From assembly GCA_036874045.1 (NCBI GenBank), contig CM072341.1, positions 18,364,501-18,428,500 on the forward strand: a stretch of DNA of 64,000 bases. The letters run 5' to 3'. How positions within the stretch are numbered: position 1 is the stretch's first letter; each line of letters starts with the position of its first letter. Under the pieces are notes generated by a model. That model had not been told where the DNA came from. It ran no database searches and saw nothing but the letters and a program-made list of their open reading frames with translations. Source of the DNA: Cymodocea nodosa (taxonomy: Eukaryota; Streptophyta; Magnoliopsida; Alismatales; Cymodoceaceae). Position numbers and translations under genes: made by a program. Shown here one piece after another: positions 35,208-49,800 of this stretch.

Positions 35208-37842
35208 CAGAAGCAATATTTCACATGTATTGGTGCATGAGTTTAATTCTGCTCGTTCCAATCTTCACAAAATTTTGACCACTCATGGATGAAGGAAGTT
35301 TTAAACGCCAAGAGTAGTTGGCTACCTAAGTTAACCAACCTTGCCTAACAATACATGTTCTTCTCTACTGCACACTGACGAAGACATTTCTAGAACTACT
35401 AACTACAACCTGCCCAAAGAAGTAGGGCACCTCCAAAGCTCATCTCAGGATTATCATCACATGGAAGAAAATGGTCCGATGCCAAAGTAGGACAGCGTGA
35501 AGCCAACTAATGAACAAGGGAGACCTAATGCTGCTACAATAAACAAATGTTATTTAAGTGGAATTGTCACCCAGGTGGAAGGATCATTATTTAATCAATG
35601 AAGTAGTTCAACTGTCACATGACACCTTATTCACCAAGAATGGTGGTGGCTTAGATAGATATCATCTATCTAATATATGGTACATAAGGTCATACTCTAT
35701 TTTCATACAAGGTGCTGGATTTCCATAGCAAACTTGAGTGAAACATTCCTGATTCTGTAAACTTCTTTAAAATTTGCAAAGGTTACTTTTTTTTTCTTTT
35801 TTTTTTTAAGGTGATACTTAAATAATTTGGTGTATACTAGAAGTATCCATATAAGTGATAACAGGTGATATTACATAAATACTTAAATAGTTTAGTGTAT
35901 ATTAAGAATATCTATGTAGACGATAACAAATGATACTTCATGAATATTGAAACAATCAGGTATAACATCAAAAATATCTATGAAGATGAAAACTTATAAT
36001 GTCAACACATGATTTTTAGGTATTACAAAGATTACACAACTTACAAAGGTTACTTGAACAAGGATTTGTTTGAAAGAACTTCTATTATAAATGAGTATGG
36101 GTACCAAGCTTTAGAAACTAACTTCTAAACAACCATTGTAGAACTCAAGTTTTCAGAAACAAGTTTCAAAAGTTTTTTTTTTTTCTTTTTCATCGTCCAA
36201 ATCTAAATAGCTTCTAGATCAACCTAAACAACAATATTGTCCCTTGTGAATGTTTCTTTTTTTATATATAACAATGGCCTGTTGACTTCAATATTATCAC
36301 TAGTGTCAATAAAAAGTACCTGTCCAGTCGAAAATATTATCAAAAAGCAACAACAAATTAATCCATAGTCAATGGCAAATCAATTTACTGTTCTTTTTGT
36401 TAATGATGGTTTTGACAAATTTACTATCCATTAGCATCCATTTTGTCAACATATATTATATAATTGATCCATGCACACAAAATAACACATAAGCTGGATA
36501 TATTTTGCAATTTATATACAAGAGACTTGTTGGAAATTTTCAATTAAGCCATAAATTTATTGTAAATGGAGTAAGCAAATAAGGGCCGAAAAGAGAAGAA
36601 AACATTAAAAGCTTGCAACATGTGGAAGAAGTGGTATTCAACCAACTTCTTCTAGAATATATATTACTACTGTTTTTCCATGTTCAAGAATCTAGGAGCT
36701 TCTCTTAAAGACTTGAATGTTTTATTTGAGACAAGCTCACAAACCGCTTCCTAATGTTACGCCAAACAGACCTTAAATTAGGGTAGGTATGGTTTAACTT
36801 TTCTAATATGAACCAAAACCAATTATTAAATCATACCTTTTAGTTAGAACATTATTGGAGTCAAAACAAACCACTCTATTTTATTTATAGTCATTCTTAA
36901 TCATTCAAGATCGTTCCCACCTAATGCCACTAATCGCTAAGTGTAACAGTTGAACAACATAAATATATTTTCAAACACTCAAGTCTGGAATGAGTTAACT
37001 AGAATAAATAAATAAATAAAAACTATATTAAATAAGATTTTAATATTTTGTTATCATTAATCTTAGTTCCATATCTAAATGTAATCACGTTACTTGAGTA
37101 TAGATTAATAAGTTACATTACATATAATATTTATTGATTATTTAATATTTAAATGCAATTTGACTGACTAGTCCTCAAAATCATTAGCCATAGCCAAGCC
37201 ATTTAATATAAGAAACCAAACCACCAGAAATAATTCAACCTGGTTCAACAAACTTTGTTGACTATCTTGGACTGCCAACCTTAGACCTAACTTTCTTGAC
37301 AACATGTCACTAATCTTGATTATGCAAAAGAAGCATACCAAACATCTTCGTCAAACGCAAACTTGAGTATATTAGCATTCAAGGATGGAAACATCACCCA
37401 ATTCAACACCATCAGAGATATGGCTCTAGCCTCAAGGAGTCTCGGATCGATTTTACTTCACCATGCTTCCCATTCGAGTATCAAACCATCGACGTACAAC
37501 AAACAGGGGTAAAGAAAGCCTTTGTGTCTCATGCTGTACAGACATTAAATCACAGGTAACAAATTGCCCTCCCGCCTACACCATTGATGACAAATAATTA
37601 CCAAGATTTTCGAAGAATCGACTACAGAGATAGATACATATCAATATGAAAAAATAATCACTCTCACGAGATTCCCACCCATATACAAGAGCATGTTCCT
37701 TACTAGAGGTTTTTCCATCAAGTCTTCAACGTGCTGCATAATTTACAATCAAACAGATGGAAGCCTCGTCCAAACGAAACCAGACCGTAAGAATGAAAAC
37801 TAAGATGACATCATTCTAAAAACTCTTCCGAAAATCCAGGAT
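34423..37842. other. Spacer between GT43 and LIMR genes
   Basis: This includes the GT43 promoter on the left and the LIMR 3' region on the right. Apart from a TTA microsatellite and T-runs (about 35787-35808, 36174-36184) no gene or clear transposon could be recognised. Confidence 0.45.
35161..35205 (+). repeat. (TTA)15 microsatellite
   Basis: About fifteen perfect TTA units, about 740 bp upstream of the GT43 start codon. Confidence 0.95.
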
Positions 37843-40800
37843 TCAACTGGTGAGTTGGAACCTTCCGCTTGGCTTTTTCTTTCTCCATCCCTGCAGAAAA
37901 AAAATCACTCAATAACATTCAAGAAACGAAGCAAAGATTGAAATCGTTATGGGACCAAGACTCATTCAGGGCCCCGTTTGGAACTACCCCCGGAAATAGT
38001 TTGAGTTTAAAGTTAGAAGATAACTTTTGGAATACATTGGAAGAATCTACCTTTTGAAAAACAAGTTCCAAAAGCTTGTTCATATTTTAATGATTTAGCT
38101 CCCGACCTTCTTAAAATAACGAAAATTACAATGTTGTATGATATATGTATTTTATTTTTGAAAGTTCTTGACAGTATGTATATGTAATAAATTAGTTTAT
38201 TTTATATACGATTATATGATATATCGTACAGAAGAGAGATTTCCTAGTAGTCACACTTGGAAATTTTCCTAATGACATCTTTTTTTTTCTAATAAATACA
38301 TAGAAAGGTGAAATTAACCACAGATTTTATTATTAGATGAATGTAAATACAGGGTAAAAAATTTATTTAAATAAAAAAATATTAGTCTTTTATTTAAAAT
38401 TCTTAAAATTTAACGCTTTTCTATTAAATTTTAACCATTGATTTTTTTAACTAATAATATTATAACTAATATATCTCAGATTAATATGAAAATTTAATAA
38501 ATAGTAGACTATATATAAATCAACCAATCCTATAATTATTTTAAATTTTTAAAATAAATTATTAATGAAAATAGTGGTGCCACCAGTAAACTTTCCTAGT
38601 TTTGGTGTATTGTACAAGACATGCACTTTGATAAATGTTCACATCTTGTAATAAATGTATATGCATGCTTTAATTCTTGATGGCATTTATCGTATATGAT
38701 AGTTGATAAGTTGTAATTAAAGTAAATAAACAATAGTACAAAAAGAGAAAAAGGAAAGAAATAGCAACTTTTAGGAGAAGCAACCGTAGACCAGCTTCTA
38801 CCAGTACATCTCTCAAAAGTTTAAAGGTTATTGCTTGTTTGGAATCACTTCTAGATTTTTCAGCTTCTACAAAATGCTAAGGCTAGAAGCTGGTTAGAAG
38901 TAGTTCCAAACAGAACCTCAGTGGGATAGCTTTTCTGATCCATATACTACTAGGGCTTATGCACTTTCCATATGCTTCATGATCATATAATATATTTAGT
39001 TAAGTGGGCGTTCAAGTGTTACCATCAAGTTACTTGGTTACTGGTTAGATGCAATTCTGGAACCAAAAATTCTATCACAGCTAAGAAAATGAAATCACGA
39101 ATGAGGCTTGAGTACAAGAGATACTGTCCTACGAATGTAAAAAGATTCCTGATTTGGGTTATACATAGAGCTTATGGGACTTGATAGTAAGGATTATGGA
39201 ACTAAATATGTGCGATACAATACAATATCTGTAAATAAAATATCCTCATACTCAGCATACAAATGGGCCCTGAAAACAGATCGAGGGATAGAACTTACAA
39301 ATATCAAATAGTATACGAGAGTAATTGCTGCAAAACCCAGGAAAATATATTGAAAGACATTGTATCTGCAAAACATAAATTATATTCAGAAAAACACAAG
39401 TGAATTCAAGAGAATAATCAGATAAAGTAGGAACTTACTGATACAATGTTTTATCTTCTTCTTTTAATATGACCAAGAGATTATAAAACAAACTTACTTG
39501 TATAAATATTTGATTCCACGTAGAGACTCAAGTGTGTGACCAAATATTTCCTGCGCAGCAGTAGCCTGTGCATAATATGCAAAAGCCGCGGAGCAGAACT
39601 GAATCACGCTGCATACAAGAGCCAAGACCTTAGAGCAGTATAATAAGAATAGTAAAGCTATTAGGCACTAAGTGAAAATTTAGAAAACATGCTATCTGAC
39701 ACAAACTATTGTAATAAAGATGAAACGTTTAAGTGCATCATGTGTAACACCACTGCATTATCAACCAAATGTAGGCCTTGTGAAGACCACATCCATGGCA
39801 TATTTTGCTACCTTTTTCTAGTTATACTTTATTATTTAATGTGTATCCGATGCCAAGTCCTAGCAAAAGACAATAATATGAGAATTATATCCCAGATGAT
39901 AGTAAATTAATCATTGAATACAATTTGAGATAGTAGAACAAATTGTAATATATCCTCTATAAGTAGATAGATATGATTTATACCCTTATAATTTTTTACT
40001 TCCACCCTATCTTTTTTTACACTTTTTTATGCATTTTTTTCTCTTTTATTCACCCACTCATCCTCTTCTTTCTCCTTTTTTTTCCTTTCTTCCCCTCCTC
40101 TTTTTTCTTTCCTTTTATCCTTTCTTCCCCTCCTCTTTTTCCTTTTTTTTCCTTTCCTTTGTTTTCTTTCCCTTTTCTTAACTCTTGAGCATGCTCCTCA
40201 GTCAATGTCATGAAGCCCACCATTTCAACTCCCTCTTTCTCTAGAGCACAAGTCCAAAACCCTAGGAATCTACAAAACCTACAAAGTGAATGGGTGTGAA
40301 CGAGACTATTTTTATAAAACTAGGTGTGAAATACCCTAGATAGAGGAGGGAAAGGAGATTGTAGGAGCATAGGGAAGAAAAACTCAAGATTACTTCTAGG
40401 TTAGGGAAGAGTACAATATATGTAGATACAAGTTAAATGGATCCTTGACTGGAGCTAATATAAACACCACAATTTCCATACTTCCCCTCAAACTGATAGG
40501 TAAATATTTGTCATTCCTAACTTGTTACAAATGTAATCAAACACATTGTAACCCAAGGCCTTCGTAAGAACATCAGTGAGCTCCTCTAATGAGGGAGTGA
40601 ACGACATACAAATGATACCTTTAACTACAAAATCCTAAATGTAATGGTAGTTGATTTCAATGTGCCTAGTATACTTATGAAATGTTTCATTCTTGACAAT
40701 GTATATAGTCACCCTAATTATCATAGTACATTAGCATAAGGAGTTGAACCTTTACTCCAAGATCTTAAAGAAGTGATCTTAACCACATCATCTCACACCT

Positions 40801-43800
40801 TGTTTCTCTTATAGATCTATATTCAAATTCAGGACTTGAGCAAGACACCACATTATGTTTCTTAGTCCTCTTAAGTGTCCAAATTGCACTTAATGTAAGT
40901 GAGATACCTAGACGTAGATTTCCAATCTCCCCTATCACCTATAAAACCAACATCAAAGAAGTTTATCCTCAGGTGGCCATTACATTTGTATAGAAGTCCT
41001 TTCCTAGGTGTCTTCCAAATAGCTTTGGTAGGACACAACATCATAACACTTTTAGCAACATTTGATTTCATACTATTTTCCAACCAAATGACTACAGTTG
41101 AATCATCTGCAAATCAATCATCATAGTTGACATCCTTAATATTTGGTTGTAGATAAGTCAAATGCTTGCTCTTCCTTTGTGCAGCAATAAAAGTAAAGAA
41201 GTTCTTGGACTACATCAAGTAATTCCTCTCATTCAACTTCACACTAGTGCCTAAAAGTTGTCAAATGACAAAATCATGCTAAGTCAATGCATACAACCCA
41301 AAAATCCACCAATGAACAGTTAGTACAACCCTCACGCAGATTATAGGGAAGAGGCAACAGAGTTCAGCAACCGTACATCTACAGGACAACCCTCATGTGA
41401 GTTGCAGGGAGGAGGTGACGCTCACCAACCACCTGTCCACATCTATTCTCAACAAGGGAACACACTCGTGAGAAGGAGTGCACACACACCTTGCACAAGC
41501 TTCTCATGTGTGAACGCATGTTTGCAGGTGGGACGTTTGCAAACTCCTCATGCAAACACACGTCTACAACAATTTCTACCAGCACCCAGAAGACAGACGG
41601 AGGCTTCTCAATCAAAAGCTTGTTTACACAAGAGAGATCAAGAATCTCTCACTAGCTTTGATACCATGTGAGATACCCTAGATAGAGGAGGAAAAAGAGA
41701 TTGGAGGAGCTTAAGGAAGAAAAACTTAGGATTACTTTCTGGTTAGGGAAGAGTACAATATATATGGATACAAGTTAAATAGATCCTTAAATGGATCATT
41801 GACTAGAGCTAACATAAACACCACAATTTCCACACTAGGGTTTTGGGTTGTTAGGAATCTAGTGGAACCATGGAAGCTTCTTCTCTTTTTCTCAATGTTG
41901 TTCACCCAAGAGTTGATGAGACTTCTGGAGTCAGACATAGTGGATGTGGTGGTGATGCAGACAAAGAATATGATAGATAGAGGCCAACAACAAAAGTGGA
42001 TTCAATAGTAAACAAAAAGAGGAGGAAGACAAGAGTGGGGCCACTAACAAAAGAGTGGCTTCGACGTAGGAGGGGTAAGTAATTAAGCAGGCAGTAGCAG
42101 CAATCAGTGGTGGTTAGGAAAAATAGGAAAAAACTAAGTGGAGACTTAGATAGCTGCCAACAGTAGTGGTGGTTGGGAGGAGGGTGACAAGGGTTTTCCA
42201 GTTCCTTACCAATTTTTTTTTCAAACTTTTGGACTCTCAAAACTTAAACTCTGATACCATATTAGAATACAAAAAAATGGATAAAAGTAGAATGATTTAT
42301 TAACGAATATAAGGTCTCTGTAAATAGAGGCTACATAAAAGAGATAAAACAACTTTAACCAATATAGGAATAAACCCACAGTACCTAACTAATATATCAT
42401 TTATTCTCACAATTATATGTCAAGTTTTAATAATAATACGAAGCATTGAACTCTTCTAGACTTAAGGTTTGACACAAGGATTCAAATAGTGGAATTGCAT
42501 GTAATTTAAAAATTCATTTCCAGAACTTGTGACAACAAAAAGGTTATGAACCCAATCTATGTGAGTATTTTCATTATTCAAACCTGATAGAACAAAGTAG
42601 AACAAGGCCCACGTTAAAGAGGAAAGAGTTCATCAGGGTTCCTCCCCATCTGAGGAAAAACATTGCAAATTGTTTTGATAAATCACTGATAAATGAATTA
42701 AAATTTTGAAAACAATCCAGGACAATTTCCTACTTCATTGGATGTATGGTAACGAAAACTAATCTCAAACCAAGCAACATTGCCCCAGCAATCACAGCCA
42801 GCAGAAGGTAGAAGCAGAAAAATGCAAATGCTGCAGTACCCAGTAGACCTGATTAAGAAAATACGATTACCACATCAGTAAGGACTCATCATTAAAACAA
42901 TAGAGATCTAGGTGTTCAACATCATACCCCATACATCATCCAGTTTGATGAAAACTTCATTTAGGAAAGCTGAGAGAGGAGGATCAATCAACAGATATAT
43001 TACTATATGCGCAACCCAAGCCACTGATACAATAAACCTGGAAGACAAATGACAACAGAAGAAGTTATTTAAGAAGAGGTATTGTTACTACTCATACGGG
43101 ATAACCCCTTATAAATAGCGGATTAGTGGTTACACAGTAAGGTGGGATGTACAACTTTCAAATTTAAATATAGAATTATTATCCTAAGCCCCAAATTACG
43201 AATTTGTATAATGATAGATTTATTACATCATTTTACTATAACGTTCTTTCTCAAGCTGGAAAATCTAAGATAATTTGCAACAGTTTCAAATACAACTAAA
43301 ACAGGAAAGGTAAAATAATTGAAACAGAAATAAACAATTGTAGTTGACAATAAGCAAGTAGGAACAGTGGTGGTCACTGTAAGAGTAACAATAGCAACAA
43401 GCAAGAAACAACATGCAAATACAAATGACAGTCAACGACATTGAATGTAAACACAAACAAAAATCAATCATATTGACTTTACAACAAGCAGACACAAATG
43501 CCAATCAAAAGGACTAGGTTGTCACTACTTCCATTTGACTTGGTAGTTAACTCTCACTGTGCAAGAGATTCGGCAAGTCCAAAAACCCACTTGCAAATAC
43601 ATGAACCTACAAATGCAAACACAAATCTATCCATATAAAACTTAAACCTTTACTTTTGTCAGCATTTTTTTTTAACAAAAAACTACAACTATTTTATTCT
43701 CCACTTGTTTCTTCTCTCATTTTTTTTCATTTTTCTTTTTCCCTTACCAAGCTAAAATCAAGGAACAATACATCTTGCTCCCCCTTAAACTCCTACAAAC

Positions 43801-46800
43801 GTCGAACTTTAAGTATCTTTTTTCATTTTGTTTGAAGTTCAAATTTAACAAACAAAAGATACCCTAAAACTCCGTCATCTTCCTTCCTTCCCATCTTCTT
43901 TGGCAACATGCAAGCAATGACAAGATAGCCTACCAATCTACAGCCTTATGAAACTTTCAGTTTAGGGCTATTATCCTAAACCTTAATTATGAATTCACAT
44001 AATGATCCATTTATTATATCATTTTACTCCAACAGAAACTAACAATATAAACAGGAAATAATTCTAAAAATAATGAAAATGAAAAGTTCTCTTTTGTCAA
44101 CCGCCTAAGACAAGGATCCAAGTAAAAAACCTCAAGTTATGCAGGAGCCTAGATTGCTAAACAGTAAAAATGATAATAAGGAATGATTATAGCATCATCT
44201 AATAAAGAATGATGCAGGAACCTAGAACTCCATCCCATTCTGTGCATGATTCTTGTTATAAATTCTCACACATTGTTCCATGCACTTTTGTGCATGTGTT
44301 TCCACCACAATGCATGCAATACATGTATTGTGTAAGAATTTGTGTCCCACATGTTTTAAGCATGTTTTTCCTGCCTACTCTACCATAAGATGTTCAAAAA
44401 GTGATCTTTAGGCCTTGCTAATAAAACCATCCTCGTAATAACCCATGCTAAAATCTATCTACATGTTGTATCTATTTATTTTGTGTACTTGACATTATCA
44501 TCTACTTGACATTACCCATACTTCAATCCATGATTATAATGTCATTCTATCCTCTTTACATCAACTTCTCAAGTTCTCACATGATGGAAAAATCATAACC
44601 ACATTGGTCAAAATATGAATGTCATTTATGACCAAAGACTTCACAAGTCGTTAACATTCCTCAGGCTGAAAGTAATGTTCCATATCACAGCTTTAGGTTT
44701 TAAGAGTCTAACATCTAAGGAAACGTTAACATCATCACCCAAATACATCACTACAAATGCCTAATTCACCCCAAAAAATATCGATAGAGTAGGATCAAAG
44801 AGTCAGTCTGAGAAGCCACTCACATTTCCTTTTCCTAGGTCAAACAATTCCTGCAAAATACCATGAAGTGTCCAATTGCTAAAAAATACTCGCAATTCTA
44901 ACAGAAATGAAGGCACACAAGGGTACAACTCTAGGGAATCATAGAAAAATATTAAAAAACACACAGAATAAACACTAACTGGTTAGTAAGCCAGGACAGG
45001 ACTCCTAGGCACTGAGGGCACAAGCCTAGGCCACCAGTGCCCAAGGAACTTAAGGATGCAGCATGTCCTATAAAGAATTCTTGACATATTGATCAGAAGG
45101 AAACAAAGGTACTTTTGGTTCCAACTAGTTGTGGTTTCTTTTTGAATGAGCCTACAAAACCTATGGAATTTCATAACACAGGAATGATCAACGTGGATCC
45201 TGTAGACATACTTATTACTCCAAATCTATGAAATTTCCTGGGTTTTAAAGGTTTGTGAGAAAAAGGAACCATCCAATGGTTCATGTTCATACCTCAATCT
45301 GCATCAGTTTATGTTCTCAGGTAGCTTAAGGATGTAAGTTATCCCCTTGCGAAGTTTTTTTTTTTACAAACCTATACTCTCGATGTACTTATATTTTCAT
45401 GTGAAACTTGCGAGCATTTTCAGAGACCAGAAATTTCAAGGAAATTTTAGTACATGTTCTTGTCTTTTGTAGAATCATCCTCATCCATTTTCTTATCTTG
45501 AGTGGGATTGATGATGTTCTCCTATTCTTTTGACTGATGGTAAAAGAATATAAGAAGTTTCATTGATTTAATATTCAAAACTAAACCATGTATATGTCAT
45601 CATTTTAAGCAATTAGTGGTCCTCTATTTGGTTGATATCATTTACCTCGTCTTGGGTGTCACACTCTTTTAACTTAAAGCATGAAATAGGACTTTGCTGA
45701 CAAGACAGGTGTCAATGACTTGAATTGCATATTGGGCCATAGGTGACATTCTCCATATTTTGACCAATTTTCCTTTATGAGGGAACTTGTGTTGTTGATG
45801 TGAGGAGGATAGAACAACCTTCTAAGAAATGATTCAAGATCTTCCTATGAGTAGATAGGATGAAAGTGAGTATATTGATGACTTCAATTTCCACCTTGAA
45901 CTCCACCTGAACGACAAGCATGGTTTAGTCCATTTCTCCCACGGAATCCATTTTAACATTATTAAGAGCCCTGATGGCATGCAAACTTTTACAAAAGTTA
46001 TCTAAATCAAGCACTAGTTTGATGCCAATTCTGGAAAGGCATACATTAAAAAGAAACTCTTTATCTACTATGACAAAGTGTACCCTCTGTCATTGCATTG
46101 TATGACTATATTGAGAAAATCATTATGACTTCCTCCTTCCAGTGGAATTTATTTGTTGAAAAAGGTTATGCAAAGTGTTGCTTGGACAAGTTTGATAATG
46201 CTCCTAGGTTGTAGGGGGTTAAATTTTTTCTTCTCATTGAAAAACAAAAAAACCAATTTTTTTAAGGATAAAAAATAATTGTTGGATAAAATATTCACCA
46301 TACCAAAACAACGATAAAACAAAAAAAAAATAGAAGAAATTTTGGAGGAAGGAGATCATGAAATGGCAATAGCAATGGAGGTAGGAGGTGAAACCAACAG
46401 TCTAAGTTCGACATCAACATAGTAGAAGGAATAGAGTATGACAAAATTGAAGGAGTATACAACATCAACGAATTCAACCAACTAAAATAACTTAGTTGAC
46501 TAAGAGTATCAGCATTCATAGTCTCTTCTAGGGTAAAAATACTACCATTACCAGAAAAAATTCAACACCAACAAATTTGTAGGAGTTTAGCGCAGACAAT
46601 GTTAGACGTAGATGACAACAAAGTCAAAGGAGGACTTTAGCATTGATAAAGTCAAAGAAGGACGATGTTGATAGAGTTAGAGGAGAGGACTTCAACATTT
46701 ATAAAGTTGAATTAGAAGTTCAATGACAAAAGGGTTAAGGTGATAGGTGAGAAATGAATCTAGGGTAGGACTTGGATCATGGACATTTTCATAATATTTT

Positions 46801-49800
46801 ACATCTAGTTACCTAAAGTATTTTTATGACAATGTGAAAAATGAATCCATTTTAGAAGAACCCATGGAGTACCCCAAACTAATCTGGTCCAAATCTTAAA
46901 TTTTTTACCTTAGTCCTACCTTACAAAATCTAGCAAATAGAAGGGTAGGCACATCCCACAGGTTAGTGGGTAAAGAGACAACAAATAAATGGGTATCAAG
47001 GTAAAAAATTCAAATTCTTACCCACATTAACTCCACGTAAAGGTTGTACAACCCAATTGACCTCCACACAAGTTTCACACAACAATTGTACAACATAGCT
47101 AGCATACACAAGTTCCAAGTAGGTTGTAGGGTGTTGGCCTAGCTTAGTCATTCTGATCAATAAATTTAGTCCATTCTCAAAAATGGAGGCCATTAGGACT
47201 TGAGTAAGGTGTGTATACTTGTTGGTCCAACTAGGTTGTGCAAGCCAAATCAAGCTCGCAAATGCAGCTTGATGCAGCAACATTATAAATGAACAAATCC
47301 AAAGGGCCTTGGAAAGGTCTATCATAAAGCCATGGACTTCCCTCCATATCACGAGGTTCAAACAACTTTGCAAACTTAATATTTGGCTAAGTTTTTCCTC
47401 TGTAAAAATTAGCAACACTTCAGAAAACGAAACAAATAAGACCACAGATCTGATTTCAGTAATTGTTTTGAATTAGTGACATAGTGGGACTTTATCAATA
47501 TCACAATATAAGGAAGCTCCTACAATCAAACTGCTACCTTGAGGCAGCTCAATCAACATGCAAGAACTTTTTGACAAGCAAGTGATCAACATGTGTTTAG
47601 TAGAACAAACTTGGGAAGGACTTTTAATTGTATGATTTAAGGGTTTTCATTTTTCCTTTTTAGAAACGGATCTCTTGATCACTCCCTGTACTTGGAATAA
47701 ACTTATTGATTAATAAGAATCTGCCAATCCACCTATGTCAACTTTCAAAAAAATTCAGTAAAACAGTTGCTTATGTGAAGCTCTTACCCTAAGATGCCCA
47801 ACAGAAATTTTGCCAAATAACCAAGGACGGTTATAGCCCAAGCAGCTTCTGCCTATGATAGTCAAACCATCGAATTAACATATAATTTGCATCAAAAAAT
47901 AATAATCACTGGTCAAGTGTAGCATTAACAAAATGCACCTTTTCTCCTTGTGGATACATTTCCTCTAAAGCTTTTGCATCATCTTCCAAGAGAAGTAACT
48001 CCTACAAAATGCCAGTGTCAACTGTAGCTTAAATAGAATATATTTTTTTCTTAGTTGAAATCTAATTTTCTATTTTCAAAATTTCAATGTTAGGGGCATT
48101 ACGATGGTAGTGATTATTTAACTTCATCAGTTCTGATTTTTTATTGTTTACAACTAATAGTGACCATAGAAGAAAAGGATTGATGTAACAAACCCCACAT
48201 GATGGGATTATGACACAGGTTGTTGTGTAGGAGCATTGTTGCAAAATATCCCTTCAACAAATTATAAAGAACTCACTATTACAGAGCACTCCAACAGTTT
48301 AGAGCTATCTAGATAAATTTTCTAAATATTATATTCTTATATTCACATTGTTATGTGTACAGTGGTAGCTAAAATTAAGATAACAGGTGACAAGAAAACA
48401 AAGCTCCTGGTAGTATTGAAGTGTTGCTGGTTGAAAGATGTAATAACCTTCTTACATATTGGTCATCAGATTTACACATGCAATGAAGATTAGACAAATT
48501 ATTGGCTTTTACCAAGATTGTTCTCGCCCGATAACAGCAGTAATTTATCAGAATGCAGTCAAAAAATATTTCCAGAAAAATACGTTGGTAATAAAATCAC
48601 AAGAATTTGGATTTGACAAAAAATTTCAAAAGAAACGTCAAAATTCAAAATCTAATGCTACAACAATGAAACCAATACCTTAATCACACTATATTGGGTT
48701 GGCAACATGAATCTTATATTTCCATTTATTTATATCTGGCATTTAATGTATAATCCCCATTAAATTATACCAAGTCTCTATCTTTTTCACTATCTTTAAC
48801 CATGTAATTTTTGTTCTTTCACTAACTTTCAGCAGCCAAATTGTATCATGAAGTCTTAAATATACTGATATCTTATAAAACCTTGCTTTAAATGCTAAGA
48901 TTAGCAATTGACTGACATAAGTTTTCAAATGTATTTGTCCATTTCATCCAACCCAACTACGGGAAAGAAAATCAACCTGCAAATCTCATCCCCTCAAGTT
49001 TGGTTTAAAATTCTGAAAATTTAACTTTATTCTGATATATCCAGATTGAACAGTAGTAGCATGTACTTTAGGAAGTTCCCAGTGTGTTTTGATTGTCCAC
49101 CTTATTTCAAAATTTCCCCAACTCCTCCATGTCCCATTCCTTTGAGAATAAGTTTTTCCAGATAACCATAGTGACAGGAAAGAAGAAATAAATTACCAAT
49201 AGATTTTTCCACACCAATGTATGCCACAGACCAGACCACTGCTTCCAACCCAATGCCTTTCATAAACTCTGTGAGCACTATACCATGACAAACCAACAAG
49301 ACCAAGAACTTGCCTTTAAGAGCAGAGTGGGCCTTCCACGCCAATCTGTGCATACTCCATTTCTCAAACTCAGGGAGGCAATCATAGCCTCCATAGCCAT
49401 TGCTAACAGTAAAACCCCTAGATTTAGACTTGACCATTTTGGCCCATCAACCCTATCCTCTATCTTTCCAGTTTGCTTTGGCACAAAGGCACCTACCTTT
49501 CACAGCAGAACTGTTTTTTTTTTGGCAAGGGTAAGATTGAATCCTATAAAATAAGAACAATCAAGATTACATCCTAGTCAAAAAAGAAATACACATATAC
49601 AACAACAAAGATGAGAACAAAATCTAAAAAGAAAATTAAACTCCCGATCTGGATCAAACCCCACAGCAGGAAATGCTCCACATCACAATCATGAATGTTC
49701 CACAAAGCTGTTTTCAATTTCAAAGTATTTGAGATTACAGTGAAACTGGATTCAAACTCCATCCATTTTCTTGCGACATCCCAGAAAAGCAATCATCTCA

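Larger units (their letters stand above)
40325..41834 (-). mobile_element. Internally deleted Ty1/Copia LTR retrotransposon (1.5 kb)
   Basis: Two direct repeats at 40325-40480 and 41667-41834 are the LTRs. The right one has perfect TGTG...CACA ends; the left one ends CATA by mutation. The 5-bp target duplication CTAGG is at 40320-40324 and 41835-41839. Reading the minus strand, the 5' LTR (right) is followed at once by TGGTATCAAAGC (41666-41655), an initiator-Met tRNA primer site with one mismatch. The 3' LTR (left) is preceded by GAGGGGAAG (40489-40481), the polypurine tract. The internal 1.2 kb keeps only RNase H and the pol tail, with many stops: GHLRINFFDVG, GDWKSTSRYL and EYRSIRETRCEMMWLRSLL are recognisable. 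gag, protease, integrase and most of reverse transcriptase are gone. Confidence 0.88.

Noticed and set aside
42731..42737. TAG stop codon in LIMR where Trp is expected (MK-stop)
   Set aside because: The TAG is part of the donor GTAGGA. The exon ends ATGAA and the next exon supplies A-TGG, restoring Lys-Trp.
46930..47060. tRNA-like SINE candidate in LIMR intron 8
   Set aside because: Only loose resemblance to A and B boxes, with no target duplication and no Au-type 3' body.
49102..49554. Overlapping 90-110 codon frames on both strands in LIMR intron 6
   Set aside because: No recognisable domain. They may be tail sequence of the L1 fragment, but this cannot be supported.
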